The notes beneath the pieces are model-generated. The model had not been told where the DNA came from. It made no database searches and saw nothing but the letters and a program-made list of their open reading frames with translations. 64,000 nucleotides of DNA. Origin: Candidatus Obscuribacterales bacterium. Lineage in GTDB: Bacteria; Cyanobacteriota; Vampirovibrionia; Obscuribacterales; Obscuribacteraceae. Location of the stretch: positions 186,001-250,000 of the forward strand of contig JAHBVO010000004.1 in the NCBI GenBank assembly GCA_019637435.1. The letters are read 5' to 3'. The position numbers and the translations under genes were made by a program. Positions 53,592 through 61,984 of the stretch are shown here, in pieces; within the stretch, counting starts at the first letter, position 1, and each line of letters begins with the position of its first letter.

Positions 53592-54119
53592 TCATGCGCG
53601 TTTCGCTTGCCGTCGATCGGAGGTGGTATTTGTTGTTGCTTTATCGCGTGCAAAGTTTCGCAAAGTATCGCCTTCCATTCGATAACGCGTCCAACCGGAT
53701 ACTGGCTCTGCGCCTAGTCTTTCATAGAAGTTGATAGCCGGCGAGTTCCAATCCAGCACAGACCACTCGAACCTCCGGCATTGATTTTCTTGCGCGATCG
53801 TCGCCAGCGCTGTCATTAATGCTGCACCAGCACCGGTGCCTCTTGCAGTCGGATAAACGAACAGATCCTCAAGATATAGAGAGCGACTGCCTTCCCACGT
53901 CGAATAGGTATAAAAGTACAATGCGAATCCGCAGGCAACTCCATTTTGGATTGCCAGCAGGCACTCGAAAGGGCGCTCTGACAGCTGCATTTGCTCACGC
54001 AAGTCTTCAGCAGAAACTTTCACGCTATTTTCTTCGTTCTCGTACTCCGCAAGTGCGCGAATCATCTCATAGATTTCAGGAGCGTCTTCGGGGACTGCTT
54101 GTCTAATCAAGACTGACAT
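53592..54119 (-). CDS. GNAT-family N-acetyltransferase
   Basis: A 175-residue GCN5-type acetyltransferase: IRQAVPEDAPEIYEMIRALA opens the fold, LEDLFVYPTARGTGAGAALM is motif A with the acetyl-CoA pyrophosphate loop, and WNSPAINFYERLGA is motif B. The closest well-known type is diamine (spermidine/spermine) acetyltransferase, which shares LEDLFV and FYxxLGA, so a polyamine or small amine is a likely substrate. The tail is basic. AAGGAAA is found before the ATG. It stands alone. Confidence 0.9.
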   Translation of the reverse strand: MSVLIRQAVPEDAPEIYEMIRALAEYENEENSVKVSAEDLREQMQLSERPFECLLAIQNGVACGFALYFYTYSTWEGSRSLYLEDLFVYPTARGTGAGAALMTALATIAQENQCRRFEWSVLDWNSPAINFYERLGAEPVSGWTRYRMEGDTLRNFARDKATTNTTSDRRQAKRA

Positions 54120-54302
54120 ATGTTTTTCCTTAATATGTGCTGAATCTATACCGTTGGGGAAGAGGCGTGGCGAGACGCGCGTGCAGTCAGCCTCTGCGCG
54201 TGGTCTCTATTTGAAAAGTCGTAGCGATGTTTGCAAGCAGAGTGTCGTCTGCGGTTTGTTCACTGTACCGTCATGCGGTTCTAAAGTAAAATTTCTAAAG
54301 TA

Positions 54303-54332
54303 TTGGTACATTTAAGTTCGATTTGTTATATT
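54303..54332 (+). promoter_or_regulatory. Promoter giving a leaderless message
   Basis: TTGGTA (54303-54308) and TATATT (54327-54332) are 18 bases apart. Transcription would begin 7-10 bases later, at 54339-54342, exactly at the ATG of the next gene, which has no ribosome-binding site. Confidence 0.5.
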
Positions 54333-54341
54333 TATTACAAA

Positions 54342-54992
54342 ATGAACAAAGTCAGCGACATCGTCCGCGCAATAGTTTTATCGTCAGAGCCGGAGCTGAC
54401 GGTGCTTTCGCGTAAAGCTCTCAATCTCTCCGCTTACGCTAAGCGTATTCAAGGTGATGTAGAGCGTAAAGCCATGAAACCTGTTCAATTAGGCACCATA
54501 GTGGTGGCACTGTCGCGCTTGAGTGCCGAGTTGACCACTGAAGATCCCCTGCTGCCCAAGGTTGAGATGGATAGCATATCCGTGAAATCAAATCTTGTGG
54601 AGGTTGCGTTCAACAAAACTGCGGAGAATAAGCTACATGCCCAGCGGCTCTATACAGCAGTTGAATTCGCACAAGCCGACTTTTTGACGGTCACTTACGG
54701 TGCCGGAGAAATTTCCATCTTTGCACCAATGTCTCTATCTAAGCCAATCCTGAAGAACTTTCAACCAGACAAGCCGAAGATTCACCTGGAGAATTTGGCA
54801 GCGCTTACCGTTCAATTCGGCGAACAGTACATCGACACTCCTAACATGTATTTTGCTCTGCTGCGGTCGCTCGCGGTTAGAAAACTCAACATTGTTGAAC
54901 TGATTTCGACGTACACCGAACTCACATTTCTAGTTAGGCACAGTGATCTCGACGAGTTATTTCGCCTTATGAATTCGATGATGAAGAAGTAG
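54342..54992 (+). CDS. ACT-like regulatory protein, 216 aa
   Basis: From the ATG at 54342: an N-terminal helical region (VSDIVRAIVLSSEPELTVLSR, NLSAYAKRIQGDVERKAMKP, LGTIVVALSRLSAEL), a central beta region, and a C-terminal ACT-like half (TPNMYFALLRSLAVRKLNIVE then ISTYTELTFLVRHSDLDELF), as in the regulatory end of aspartate kinases but with no kinase domain. Such stand-alone proteins, sometimes mis-named aspartate kinase, occur in several deep-branching bacteria and archaea. Ligand unknown. No Shine-Dalgarno is present; the promoter spacing suggests leaderless translation. Confidence 0.7.
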   Translation: MNKVSDIVRAIVLSSEPELTVLSRKALNLSAYAKRIQGDVERKAMKPVQLGTIVVALSRLSAELTTEDPLLPKVEMDSISVKSNLVEVAFNKTAENKLHAQRLYTAVEFAQADFLTVTYGAGEISIFAPMSLSKPILKNFQPDKPKIHLENLAALTVQFGEQYIDTPNMYFALLRSLAVRKLNIVELISTYTELTFLVRHSDLDELFRLMNSMMKK

Positions 54993-54994
54993 AA

Positions 54995-55333
54995 CTACTG
55001 TGTAGGCGTTGTGGAACGGGCTGCTACACGCCTGCTGACCTGCTTTGACATGTTGTCCATGCGCTTACTCAGTTCGCGAAGGTCGGCAGTTGGCAGGATG
55101 CCATTGTTTTTCTTCCGGCGGATGTTCGCCTCTCTCATGATGTTGCCGCGGCGCGCCTGGAGAACAGCGGCCTCGGTGCTCGACAGCACGTTGTTTTTTT
55201 CCAACTCAAAAATCTGCTGATTGACAGCAGTGTCCTTCTTATCGAGCTGCGGCGCATCCACGCTGAGTTGGTCCGCTAATGCCTGTCCGGCCATCGAGGA
55301 TAACAGTGTCGCGATTAAAAACATGTTTTTCAT
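54995..55333 (-). CDS. Small exported protein, 112 aa
   Basis: GGAGGA precedes the ATG. MKNMFLIATLLSSMAGQALA is a signal peptide. The mature 90 residues are charged and helical (NQQIFELEKNNVLSSTEAAVLQ, RMDNMSKQVSRRVAARS), with a basic middle (RREANIRRKKNNG-type), no Cys and no known family. It converges with the ACT-like gene, two bases apart. Confidence 0.7.
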   Translation of the reverse strand: MKNMFLIATLLSSMAGQALADQLSVDAPQLDKKDTAVNQQIFELEKNNVLSSTEAAVLQARRGNIMREANIRRKKNNGILPTADLRELSKRMDNMSKQVSRRVAARSTTPTQ

Positions 55334-55807
55334 GAGAGTCCAGTCCTCCGACTGCTGTTTAGCACATGGAGGGCGTCTCGGAGACTTGGATAGAAAGACC
55401 GAGGCTGTACAATCGCGACTTCCCCAGTTGCAGTGGGGAAAATACGTAGCGCGTCGAGATCGGATATTGCTCGCGAATCGTTGGCGCGGGCGTGCTGCTT
55501 GCGCTTGCTAGTGAAAGCGCGCTAGGTCAAAGAACGCGATTTCGGTTTGATTCTGTTCATAATGTTTGCTTGTTGCAAGAGCAGAAGATCAAGATGAGAG
55601 CGTATTCGCGCTTCTATTTTTCCGAGAGACTCAACCAAGAATAACAACCAGACTCTCTCTCTGAGATTGAAACTGTTGGCTCTGTCAGCTGTTTCGGCAC
55701 GAGGTCGTTTCGCTCTGCGTTCGATTTTTGTGTAGAGAAAGCGCGTCCCATCAACTCGCGGCAGGAAGCGGTCTGAAACCGCTCACTACTAGCTAAGGAC
55801 AACTGAT
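55334..55807. other. Intergenic region before the GC-rich patch
   Basis: About 470 bases with no supported gene, promoter match or strong hairpin. It marks the left border of the C/G-rich codon patch. Confidence 0.45.
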
Positions 55808-56332
55808 ATGAACTCAATTCTGCTTGGTACCGCCGTCGGTCTTCTGCTCGGTGTCATCATCGCCGCCTTTGGCGAGCGCAGCTGGGGCAAGTTCCTGTTC
55901 GGCGGCATCGCCGGACCTTGCGCCGGTGCCTTTGTCGGCTTCATCTGTGCGATGGTCATCGGTGCGTTCGTGCCTATGAAGGACACGGTACTCGGACCGG
56001 GCACGCTCGTCTCGATGCGGAGCTCGGACGGAATGTCCGGCACGTTCATCTGGGGCTCCGGCTCCATCAACAGCACCGTGACCTACAACTTCATGCAGCG
56101 CATGGACGACGGCAGCCTGGCTCCCCGCTCGGTGTACGCCAATGATCTCGTGCGCCTCATCGAAGACCCAGAGCTGAAGGACGTCGGTTACTGGCGCACG
56201 ACGATTCGCGAGTGCGATCCGGATTCGGCGCTGTACAACTGGGGCATCTTCCTGAAGGACCGCGAACGCTTCGTGCGTCAGGAATTCCGCGTTCCTGTCG
56301 GCACGGTGGTGCAGCAGTTCAAGGTGCAGTAA
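55808..56332 (+). CDS. Membrane protein with C/G-rich codons, 174 aa
   Basis: Two membrane helices (about 2-20 and 29-53, with Gly/Ala-rich GGIAGPCAGAFVGFICAMVIG) precede a soluble domain beginning TLVSMRSSDGMSGTFIWGSG, probably beta-barrel-like, and a helical end. No family is recognised. Third codon positions are strongly C/G (CTG, GTC, ATC, GCC), unlike neighbours such as the ACT-like gene, as in the M28 peptidase 1.1 kb away; this suggests shared foreign origin or high expression. A long GC hairpin follows. Confidence 0.7.
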   Translation: MNSILLGTAVGLLLGVIIAAFGERSWGKFLFGGIAGPCAGAFVGFICAMVIGAFVPMKDTVLGPGTLVSMRSSDGMSGTFIWGSGSINSTVTYNFMQRMDDGSLAPRSVYANDLVRLIEDPELKDVGYWRTTIRECDPDSALYNWGIFLKDRERFVRQEFRVPVGTVVQQFKVQ

Positions 56333-56349
56333 CTGATTTGTCGGTGTTT

Positions 56350-56390
56350 TCGGCCGGAAGCGTGGGGCGCGTGCCTCGGCTTCCGGCCGA
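56350..56390 (+). terminator. GC-rich 12-bp hairpin
   Basis: TCGGCCGGAAGC (56350-56361) and GCTTCCGGCCGA (56379-56390) pair perfectly around a 17-base loop, 18 bases past the stop. Only GTTTAAGTT follows, so the T-run is weak. Confidence 0.6.
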
Positions 56391-56415
56391 GTTTAAGTTC
56401 TAACCTGGAGACTTT

Positions 56416-56652
56416 ATGGTCTGCAAAAAATGTTCTGCGAACGAAAATCATGAAGGCGAGGGCACTCACAAGTGCACGGCTGAAGGCTGCAAATTCAGCA
56501 TTCCTCGCGGTCACCTGTGTTGTCGCGTGCACAGCCGTCAGTTAGACGTGTGTGAGTGCTGCGGCAAAACGATTGGTAGGACTCGCGACAAAGGTGCTCA
56601 GGTGCATCCGGCGTTGCATGTGGAACGCGTTGCACTTCGCCGAAGCGCCTAG
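56416..56652 (+). CDS. Cys-rich zinc-binding mini-protein, 78 aa
   Basis: GGAGACTTT precedes the ATG. Nine cysteines and three or more histidines are arranged as MVCKKCSA, HKCTAEGCKF, RGHLCCRVHS and DVCECCGK, enough for two or three zinc sites. The tail is basic (GRTRDKGAQ, LRRSA). It resembles zinc fingers of unknown small bacterial proteins; RNA or protein binding is possible. It lies 83 bases after the GC-rich membrane gene. Confidence 0.7.
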   Translation: MVCKKCSANENHEGEGTHKCTAEGCKFSIPRGHLCCRVHSRQLDVCECCGKTIGRTRDKGAQVHPALHVERVALRRSA

Positions 56653-56839
56653 GACCGCTATTGAACCGCTCTCAGAACCGGCTGCAGAACTCAATTCTGC
56701 GGCTGGTTCTCTTGAAAAATAGACTACTAAATGCCGTAGTGGCTTTGTGGGTGCCGGAGAAGTCTGTGCCGCAAGCGTTGACCGGTTTTGAAGTCGCTAT
56801 GGTCGCCGTTATACAAGGTGGTTTGTCTACGCCACGATG

Positions 56840-56985
56840 CCGGAATTTTCTGAATCCGTCATAGCTGGATAGCCAAAACTGGGTTTTGCAGGAGGTTGGG
56901 CAAGGGCATTTGGGTGGGAAAGCATGCCTGGACTGCACTTTGGGTGTTGCGAAACTATGTCGGCATATAGTAGACAAGTTTTGAA
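56840..56985 (+). repeat. Copy of the GGATAGCCAAA / ATATAGTAG repeat family
   Basis: GAATCCGTC..GGATAGCCAAA (box at 56867-56877) is followed 99 bases later by ATATAGTAGAC (from 56965). Between them are GGTTGGGCAAGGGC and CCTGGACTGCACTTTGGG, similar to the interior of the copy at 63.0 kb. No gene is supported between 56653 and 57096. Confidence 0.7.
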
Positions 56986-57096
56986 AAACACGAGGCGAAG
57001 AAGGTTGGCTTTTGGCCTTGTTCTTCGTCTCGTGCGGGGCGGTCAGAGTTGTCTTGCGACTGTTACTCCAACCGCCCCAGGTTGATGGGACTGCAC

Positions 57097-57348
57097 CTAC
57101 GCGCTAACAGCAGACTCGACTTCGGCGAGCTGGCAGGCGAAGGCTTCGTCGGCGCGCTGGCGATTTACCGAGCGCTTGCCGAAGAGCTTTTCGCCAGAAC
57201 AGAGCTTGCACTTGGAACGACCACAATCCAGCGGATGCCGTTTGCGGAAACGCCCCTGCGGAGCCTCTTCTGCGGAGAGGTTGTGGTGCTGCATGGAGAG
57301 GCGCTGACGATTGCGCATCAGCACCGTTTCACGATGAGTTCTTCTCAA
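57097..57348 (-). CDS. Small HPLDCG-type Cys protein, 83 aa
   Basis: The minus frame is preferred over the overlapping plus ORF because it contains RKRHPLDCGRSKCKLCSGEKLFGKR followed by SVNRQRADEAF, a pattern I recognise from short conserved proteins of unknown function (HPLDCG.. C.xC..K). His, Asp and three Cys could hold a zinc. The TTG start has AAAGGGA upstream. It is followed on the plus side by repeats, and its left neighbour is another Cys-rich mini-protein. Confidence 0.6.
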   Translation of the reverse strand: MRRTHRETVLMRNRQRLSMQHHNLSAEEAPQGRFRKRHPLDCGRSKCKLCSGEKLFGKRSVNRQRADEAFACQLAEVESAVSA

Positions 57349-57428
57349 AATGTCCCTTTCGTTGGAGGTCCAACCGGTTCAACCTGACGCACGCTAAGCG
57401 AGGGTGTGCAACTCACCCTTGCGAAGCG

Positions 57429-58604
57429 TTAACGCAGGCCGGCCGGCTTGGCGCCCGAGTCGTGGATGAGGGTCGCGATCATCGCCTGAACGATCGCCAC
57501 GTAGAACGGCATGCGGAACTTGCCGACGCGGTCCTCGGTGGTGTGGTAGTACGGCGTGAAGTCCTCGTCCGTGAAGCGCTCGCTGACGAGCACGCCCTTC
57601 CAGCCGTAGGCCGTGAACGGAGCGTGGTCGCTGCGACCTTCGACCGCGCGGTTGTGCGTGTCGATGGGCTTCAGGTTGAGACCGTACTGGGCGATGGTGC
57701 GAACGAGGAGCACGGTCATCTCGTGGCTGCCGTTCTGGTCCACGTTGTCGTGGATGTCGAACATGTGCTCCTCGGTGCGGCAGTAGCCGATCATGTCGCA
57801 CTGCCACATGTGGATGATGTTGTCGCCGGCAGCCTTGCACGCCTGAGCGTACTTCTTGCTGCCCCAGAGCCCCTGCTCTTCGCCGGTGAAGTGCAGATAG
57901 CGAACTTCGACGTCGTCCGGGAGGACGAGGTCCTTCATCGCTTCGGCGAGCTTCAGAACGGCGATGGTGCCGGAGCCGTCATCATCCGCACCGGGAGCGA
58001 CCTTCTCGTTGCTCCAGGTGTTGCCGGCGGTCGAGTCGAGGTGCGAGCCCGCGATGTAGACCTTCGGCTTCTTGCCGGTCGACTTGCCGCGCTTGATCGC
58101 CTCGAGGTTGAACAGCGTTTCGCCGCCGACCTTGTAGGGGATGCGCTTCACTTCGATTCCGAGCGAGCGGTAGAACTGCTCGAGCCACGTCATCGCCAGC
58201 CACACGCCCGGACCATGGGTGCTGCGGCTCTTGAGGGTGACGTGCTGGTCGCCGACGTAGACCGGCTTTTCGCCGGACAGTCCAGCGACGAGTTCGGCGA
58301 GTTCGTCGGCGTTGACGCACTTCAGCAGCTTCTGGACGAAGGCTTCCGGCGCCGGGATGTTCGACATGTCGATGGGCGGCACGGCGTTGTGCATCGTGCG
58401 GCGGACTTCGTTGCGGTCGAACTTGCAAGGGCCTTCGTCGTCGTGACGGTGGCCCCAGCCGCGGTGAACGGGGTCGAAGTCTTCGTCGGAAACGACGATG
58501 ACCCGATTGTCGATGTTGTTGCGTCGCTTGGCCGCGAAAACCGCGCCAACCGCCACAGCAATAAGCAGCAGTGCGATGAGCACTGAGGTGTCGATACCAA
58601 ACAT
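57429..58604 (-). CDS. M28-family metallopeptidase, membrane-anchored
   Basis: AAGGAG precedes the ATG. One N-terminal helix (about 7-25) anchors the protein; the catalytic domain faces outward. The two-zinc aminopeptidase site is complete: His188 (SHLDS), Asp in GADDDGSG (about 207), the catalytic Glu242 and zinc-ligand Glu243 (FTGEEQGLWGS), Asp270 (CDMIGY) and His in YHTTEDR. Family members remove N-terminal residues from peptides. Codons are strongly C/G at the third base, which also produces a long antisense ORF here. It belongs to the same compositional patch as the gene at 55808. Confidence 0.92.
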   Translation of the reverse strand: MFGIDTSVLIALLLIAVAVGAVFAAKRRNNIDNRVIVVSDEDFDPVHRGWGHRHDDEGPCKFDRNEVRRTMHNAVPPIDMSNIPAPEAFVQKLLKCVNADELAELVAGLSGEKPVYVGDQHVTLKSRSTHGPGVWLAMTWLEQFYRSLGIEVKRIPYKVGGETLFNLEAIKRGKSTGKKPKVYIAGSHLDSTAGNTWSNEKVAPGADDDGSGTIAVLKLAEAMKDLVLPDDVEVRYLHFTGEEQGLWGSKKYAQACKAAGDNIIHMWQCDMIGYCRTEEHMFDIHDNVDQNGSHEMTVLLVRTIAQYGLNLKPIDTHNRAVEGRSDHAPFTAYGWKGVLVSERFTDEDFTPYYHTTEDRVGKFRMPFYVAIVQAMIATLIHDSGAKPAGLR

Positions 58605-59395
58605 GGCTGTCTCCTTGGGTTTGATTGACAGCTCTGCTACTAAGCGTGGCTAGTTCGGGCATCCGGTTGCATCGGGTGCTCAAACAGAAGGCGCGGCAAA
58701 GCCCACACCTATCGCCTAGCGAGTAGCTAGAGAACTTACGTCAGGTTGAGAAAGAGGGAGAGGTTTTCCGGTTGGAAAGTTTGCCTCTGGTTGAAAATTA
58801 AAACACGTACGCCGACCACCCTAGGGTTCAGGCGGGACAAAGGTCAAGAGCATGTTTAATCAAGAAAGGAGTTAGCGAGACTCTAAGACATCGCGCGAAT
58901 GTACTGAACCTTGGTGGTATTTGAAGCTCGCTATACATAGCTCTTATGAGAACTCGGAGATCTCTATTTGATCTGTTAACAATTAGCGGGCGTTTGCGGA
59001 GCGGGCGCGAGTTGCCGCGATGTCGGATTGCGTTCTACACACCACTCCAGGTGGTCCAACTCGCGAGCCAGCGAGTGCGGGAATGGTCGGAGGTAGAAGG
59101 TGAATGAAAAACGGGCCATTTCTGACCGAAAGTTGGTCGGATTTCCATTCATCGGGAGCTCGCCGCCCGGCCGTGAGTCGACTGCGGGTGAAATGTGTAG
59201 AAATCCGATCCAAAATCGAGAAAAGATGGCCCGTTTTCCACACACTTCGCGACTATAGGAATCGAAAGTTGAGGGTGCCGCCAAATTGGACGCGATTGCG
59301 CGAAAACTTTAGCGCGTTCATCAAACGTTGAAATGAAATTTCTGGGCGCTTCGTAACCAGAAGCATTGAAGCCGATGTTGCGCTAGCATGGTGCT
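58605..59395. other. 790-base gene-poor region with a large inverted repeat
   Basis: No gene is supported. Minus ORFs near 58976-59284 arise from the inverted repeat at 59106-59238 and have no ribosome-binding site or family resemblance. The rest shows no clear signal. Confidence 0.5.
59106..59238. repeat. Interrupted inverted repeat, about 130 bp
   Basis: AAAACGGGCCAT (59108-59119) pairs with ATGGCCCGTTTT (59226-59237), and GGTCGGATTT (59135-59144) with AAATCCGATC (59201-59210, one mismatch). A small hairpin GACC..GGTC lies in the left arm. A folded RNA or the remains of a palindromic mobile element are both possible. Confidence 0.65.
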
Positions 59396-59791
59396 ATGGG
59401 AATGTTTTGTGCCTATCTTGTCTGGCCTGTTTCGCTGGCAGTAGCCTGGCTTTTACTAATCGCGTATTTGACTGTCCAGCTAGCTGTGATAGCCGAATTC
59501 CTTTTGAGCCTGCGCAGAAGTCGGAGTTGGAAACTGTATCTTGGTGTAATTGTAACCAGTGCCGTGATTGGCTCGCTTTGGATTCTCCTTCATAGAAACG
59601 CGCTAGCCTTCGAAGTGTCTTTGTTATTAATTTCGCCACTTCGAGTGCTGGCTTTTGCTCGTCGAAATCAAGCATCAAAAGACTGGTTGGACAAAGATCA
59701 GGTCTACTGTTATGGAGTGTTTCTCAGCGCGACCGTATCGGTTATGTGTCTTGGAGTATTGGGCATGGGTTGGTTTCTTTCTCATTTCTAG
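59396..59791 (+). CDS. Four-helix membrane protein, array member A
   Basis: 131 residues with four predicted membrane helices and hardly any loops. It contains the array signature: Tyr in KLYLGV, ten residues, GSLW, 18 residues, then SPLR. This spacing is shared by all six members of the array. No known family or catalytic motif is recognised. It is the first gene of the co-directional run to 62786. A clear ribosome-binding site is lacking, and an ATG two codons later is possible. Confidence 0.7.
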   Translation: MGMFCAYLVWPVSLAVAWLLLIAYLTVQLAVIAEFLLSLRRSRSWKLYLGVIVTSAVIGSLWILLHRNALAFEVSLLLISPLRVLAFARRNQASKDWLDKDQVYCYGVFLSATVSVMCLGVLGMGWFLSHF

Positions 59792-59870
59792 CTGAATGTA
59801 GCATCATGTTCTGCCTAAGGGCGGTGCGATCTGCTGACGCGGTAAACTAGTCGGCGAGCGAGGTCTGGAA

Positions 59871-60497
59871 ATGCACGAAGCGTATGTTGAACTGAAAGAG
59901 AATTTCATTCCGGTCCAGGTCTGGAGCGGTTTTTGTACACCGGAAGAGCTTGTCGAAGCTGCGCTTGAGGCGGTAGAGGAGGGGCAATTCTCGGACGAGC
60001 CGCCTGATGAGGTCGATGAGGAGTTGGTTTCGACCTTGGTGCAGCAGGAGTTCGATAAAAAGGCTGAAGCAGAGCGCAATTGGCCGGATGAAACCGATTG
60101 CGACCGTTTGACTAAAGCGTTCGAAACGCTGACGTCCCGCGGTATTTTGAGCGCTGAAAACTTGGGCTACACCATGAGTGATGCTTGGTCTGATTGGAAC
60201 GAGTTGGTTTACGACGAGTGGAAGGCGGCGGGACTGCTCGCGAAGGTTCGCGGCGGCTGCGTCTATCACGGGCAGGACGTCGAAGGCGCGATTGCCGGGC
60301 GTGAACTTTGGCTTGCACATTCGGCTTGTGACGGGTTTGATGGTGTTTCGATAGCGCAAGAGATTTGCGATGTTTTGCGCGAGAACGGTTTCAAGCCTGA
60401 ATGGAACGGCGATGTGAAACAGCGCATCGCAGTTCCACTCAAATGGCAGCGACGCTTCGGGCTTGGTGCTGATACTGACCCGGATTTATACGGCTAG
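59871..60497 (+). CDS. DUF6891-like cytoplasmic protein
   Basis: 208 residues, soluble, inserted between array members A and B. An acidic helical N-terminus (about 1-75) is followed by DCDRLTKAFETLTSRGILSAENLGYTMSDAW, YHGQDVEGAIAGRELWLAHSA and VLRENGFKPEWNGDVKQRIAV, a pattern I associate with DUF6891, which has no known role. GAGG lies seven bases before the ATG. Its place in the array suggests it may serve or control the membrane proteins. Confidence 0.75.
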   Translation: MHEAYVELKENFIPVQVWSGFCTPEELVEAALEAVEEGQFSDEPPDEVDEELVSTLVQQEFDKKAEAERNWPDETDCDRLTKAFETLTSRGILSAENLGYTMSDAWSDWNELVYDEWKAAGLLAKVRGGCVYHGQDVEGAIAGRELWLAHSACDGFDGVSIAQEICDVLRENGFKPEWNGDVKQRIAVPLKWQRRFGLGADTDPDLYG

Positions 60498-60581
60498 CGA
60501 ATACATCCGTCAAGATTTCAGGAAACTTCTCCGCGCCAATGTATGTAGAATGGACATAAGTAATTGCATGAGGAACAAGCT

Positions 60582-60986
60582 GTGGGTGAAGTGATGCTAG
60601 TCTTCATCTGCATATCTGTGGGCGGATTCGTCCTGGTTTGGTGTGGCACCACGTTGTTTGTCGCTGTGGATCTCTGCGCATGGGTCGCGCGTGCCTTTCC
60701 GACTTATTTCTACTCTAGCCTTGTCGCGTTGTCCGTGGTTCTCGGCCTGGCGTGGAACTCTGGATTTAGCGTCATTGCATTGGGCGCTCTAATTTTGGGA
60801 TTGTGTCCCATTCGTCTGTTTGTAAGCCGTTTCATGAAGGCAGAAGACGATAAACTTTTGACGTTATCCAATTACAGAACTCTTGTTCTCAGCTGCTCTG
60901 TGCCATCGGGCTTTGCCGCTGTGAGCTGCGCCCTGACAGGTTTTTTGATTCTCTGGTTTAGATGGCTTCCAGGAATTCATCTGTAA
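60582..60986 (+). CDS. Four-helix membrane protein, array member B
   Basis: 134 residues, four membrane helices. Signature: YFYSSLV with ten residues to GLAW, 17 residues, then CPIR. The GTG at 60582 is chosen because GAGGA precedes it by seven bases; an open TTG (60564) and an ATG (60594) are alternatives. It shares the short charged loop after PIR and a final helix with other members. No known family. Confidence 0.7.
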   Translation: MGEVMLVFICISVGGFVLVWCGTTLFVAVDLCAWVARAFPTYFYSSLVALSVVLGLAWNSGFSVIALGALILGLCPIRLFVSRFMKAEDDKLLTLSNYRTLVLSCSVPSGFAAVSCALTGFLILWFRWLPGIHL

Positions 60987-61039
60987 GATAGAACAGCCAT
61001 TCACTGCCGTGCATCGTATATGGTGGCGCAGGAGGATAG

Positions 61040-61432
61040 ATGAACTTATCCGATGCATGCGAACTCTTAAAAATCCTTGTGCTGCTGGGTATTTGGATCG
61101 GGACGACGTGCGCCATTGCCGTCGAGATGGCGAGACGGTTTCGATTGAGAACGGTCTATATCGGTATAGTCGTTATGTTCGCACTTATTGGCTTTTCGTG
61201 GGGACCGATGTCGTGACTGTTTTGTCTTCTCTCAGTCGTTCTTATCGGTTTTATCTTGCCGCCATTGCGCTTGATTCTGCACTTGTATTGCAGAGAGGAA
61301 GGCTATGAACTTCCTTCTGAAGGCAAGTATAAAGTTCTAGTCTACTTGGCATGTATGCCTGCAGCGGTAACGGTTTTTTTCTTGGTGCTTCTATGGCTAG
61401 TGGAAATCGCGCACTCGTTAGGACTGATGTGA
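61040..61432 (+). pseudogene. Four-helix membrane protein, array member C, split by in-frame TGA
   Basis: GGAGG four bases before the ATG at 61040 starts MNLSDACELLKILVLLGIWI, with signature TVYIGIV, ten residues, GFSW. A TGA at 61214-61216 then stops the frame after 58 codons. The same frame continues for 71 codons (LFCLLSVVLIGFILPPLRLI, then GYELPSEGKYKVL) to a normal stop at 61430-61432, giving the PLR motif and the last two helices. In member F a Trp codon stands near this position, so TGG to TGA is plausible. Pseudogene, sequencing error or readthrough cannot be separated here. Confidence 0.8.
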
Positions 61433-61536
61433 TTGCCGTCTTATAGCGATCCGGCATGAAGTGGATTAGTTAGGCGCTATTCAAATCCAGTCGCTAGAAT
61501 GAGAGAAGACGGAATGGTGAACCAGAAGGCTGAAAC

Positions 61537-61968
61537 ATGGAAGTCGTCGCCATATTGTTCGGTGTAATCCTGATAGCCGTGGGGCTGTTCCTGTACATTG
61601 CCATAGCCGCGTTCCTTCTTGGCTTTGCGCTCTATGTCCTATTGCAATTTGCTATCCTGGCAGAAATTTTTGTGATTGCTTCCAGTATGCGAAGTTCGAG
61701 ATTCTATGGTGTTCTCGTTCTTGTGTCCATATGCGTAGGTGTTCTGTGGCAACAGCCTCATTCCGCTAGAGCGGTGTTGCCATTGGTTCTGGTTTTTGCC
61801 GCGCCACTCAGAATCCTGATGTCCGCATATCGGAAGACGCCTGGATACTGGATGAGCCGCTACGCCAAGTACAAAGAGGGGGTCACAATATCTACTGGAA
61901 TTTCGATTGCGCTGGCTGTTCCCTTGATTGCGAAGGTTTTTTCTGAATTAACTGCCGGAGGTACGTGA
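61537..61968 (+). CDS. Four-helix membrane protein, array member D
   Basis: 143 residues; AGAAGG lies eight bases before the ATG. It has a longer hydrophobic N-terminus (MEVVAILFGVILIAVGLFLY) than other members. Signature: RFYGVLV with ten residues to GVLW, 18 residues, then APLR. After APLR it has RKTPGYWMSRYAKY, matching the GY..(x)..Y loop of C, E and F. No known function. Confidence 0.75.
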   Translation: MEVVAILFGVILIAVGLFLYIAIAAFLLGFALYVLLQFAILAEIFVIASSMRSSRFYGVLVLVSICVGVLWQQPHSARAVLPLVLVFAAPLRILMSAYRKTPGYWMSRYAKYKEGVTISTGISIALAVPLIAKVFSELTAGGT

Positions 61969-61984
61969 TGCCGGGAGAATTGTT

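Noticed and set aside
57049..57387. Plus-strand 112-codon ORF
   Set aside because: The minus frame has the conserved HPLDCG and Cys pattern; the plus frame has none.
57462..58586. 374-codon plus-strand ORF opposite the M28 peptidase
   Set aside because: It is the antisense shadow of a gene with C/G third positions; the minus frame has a full metallopeptidase site and a ribosome-binding site.
58976..59284. Minus ORFs of 86-102 codons
   Set aside because: They are produced by the inverted repeat and have no start signals.
61214..61216. UGA read as an amino acid throughout the genome
   Set aside because: TGA closes other intact genes, including the FtsH gene and this same array member's normal end.
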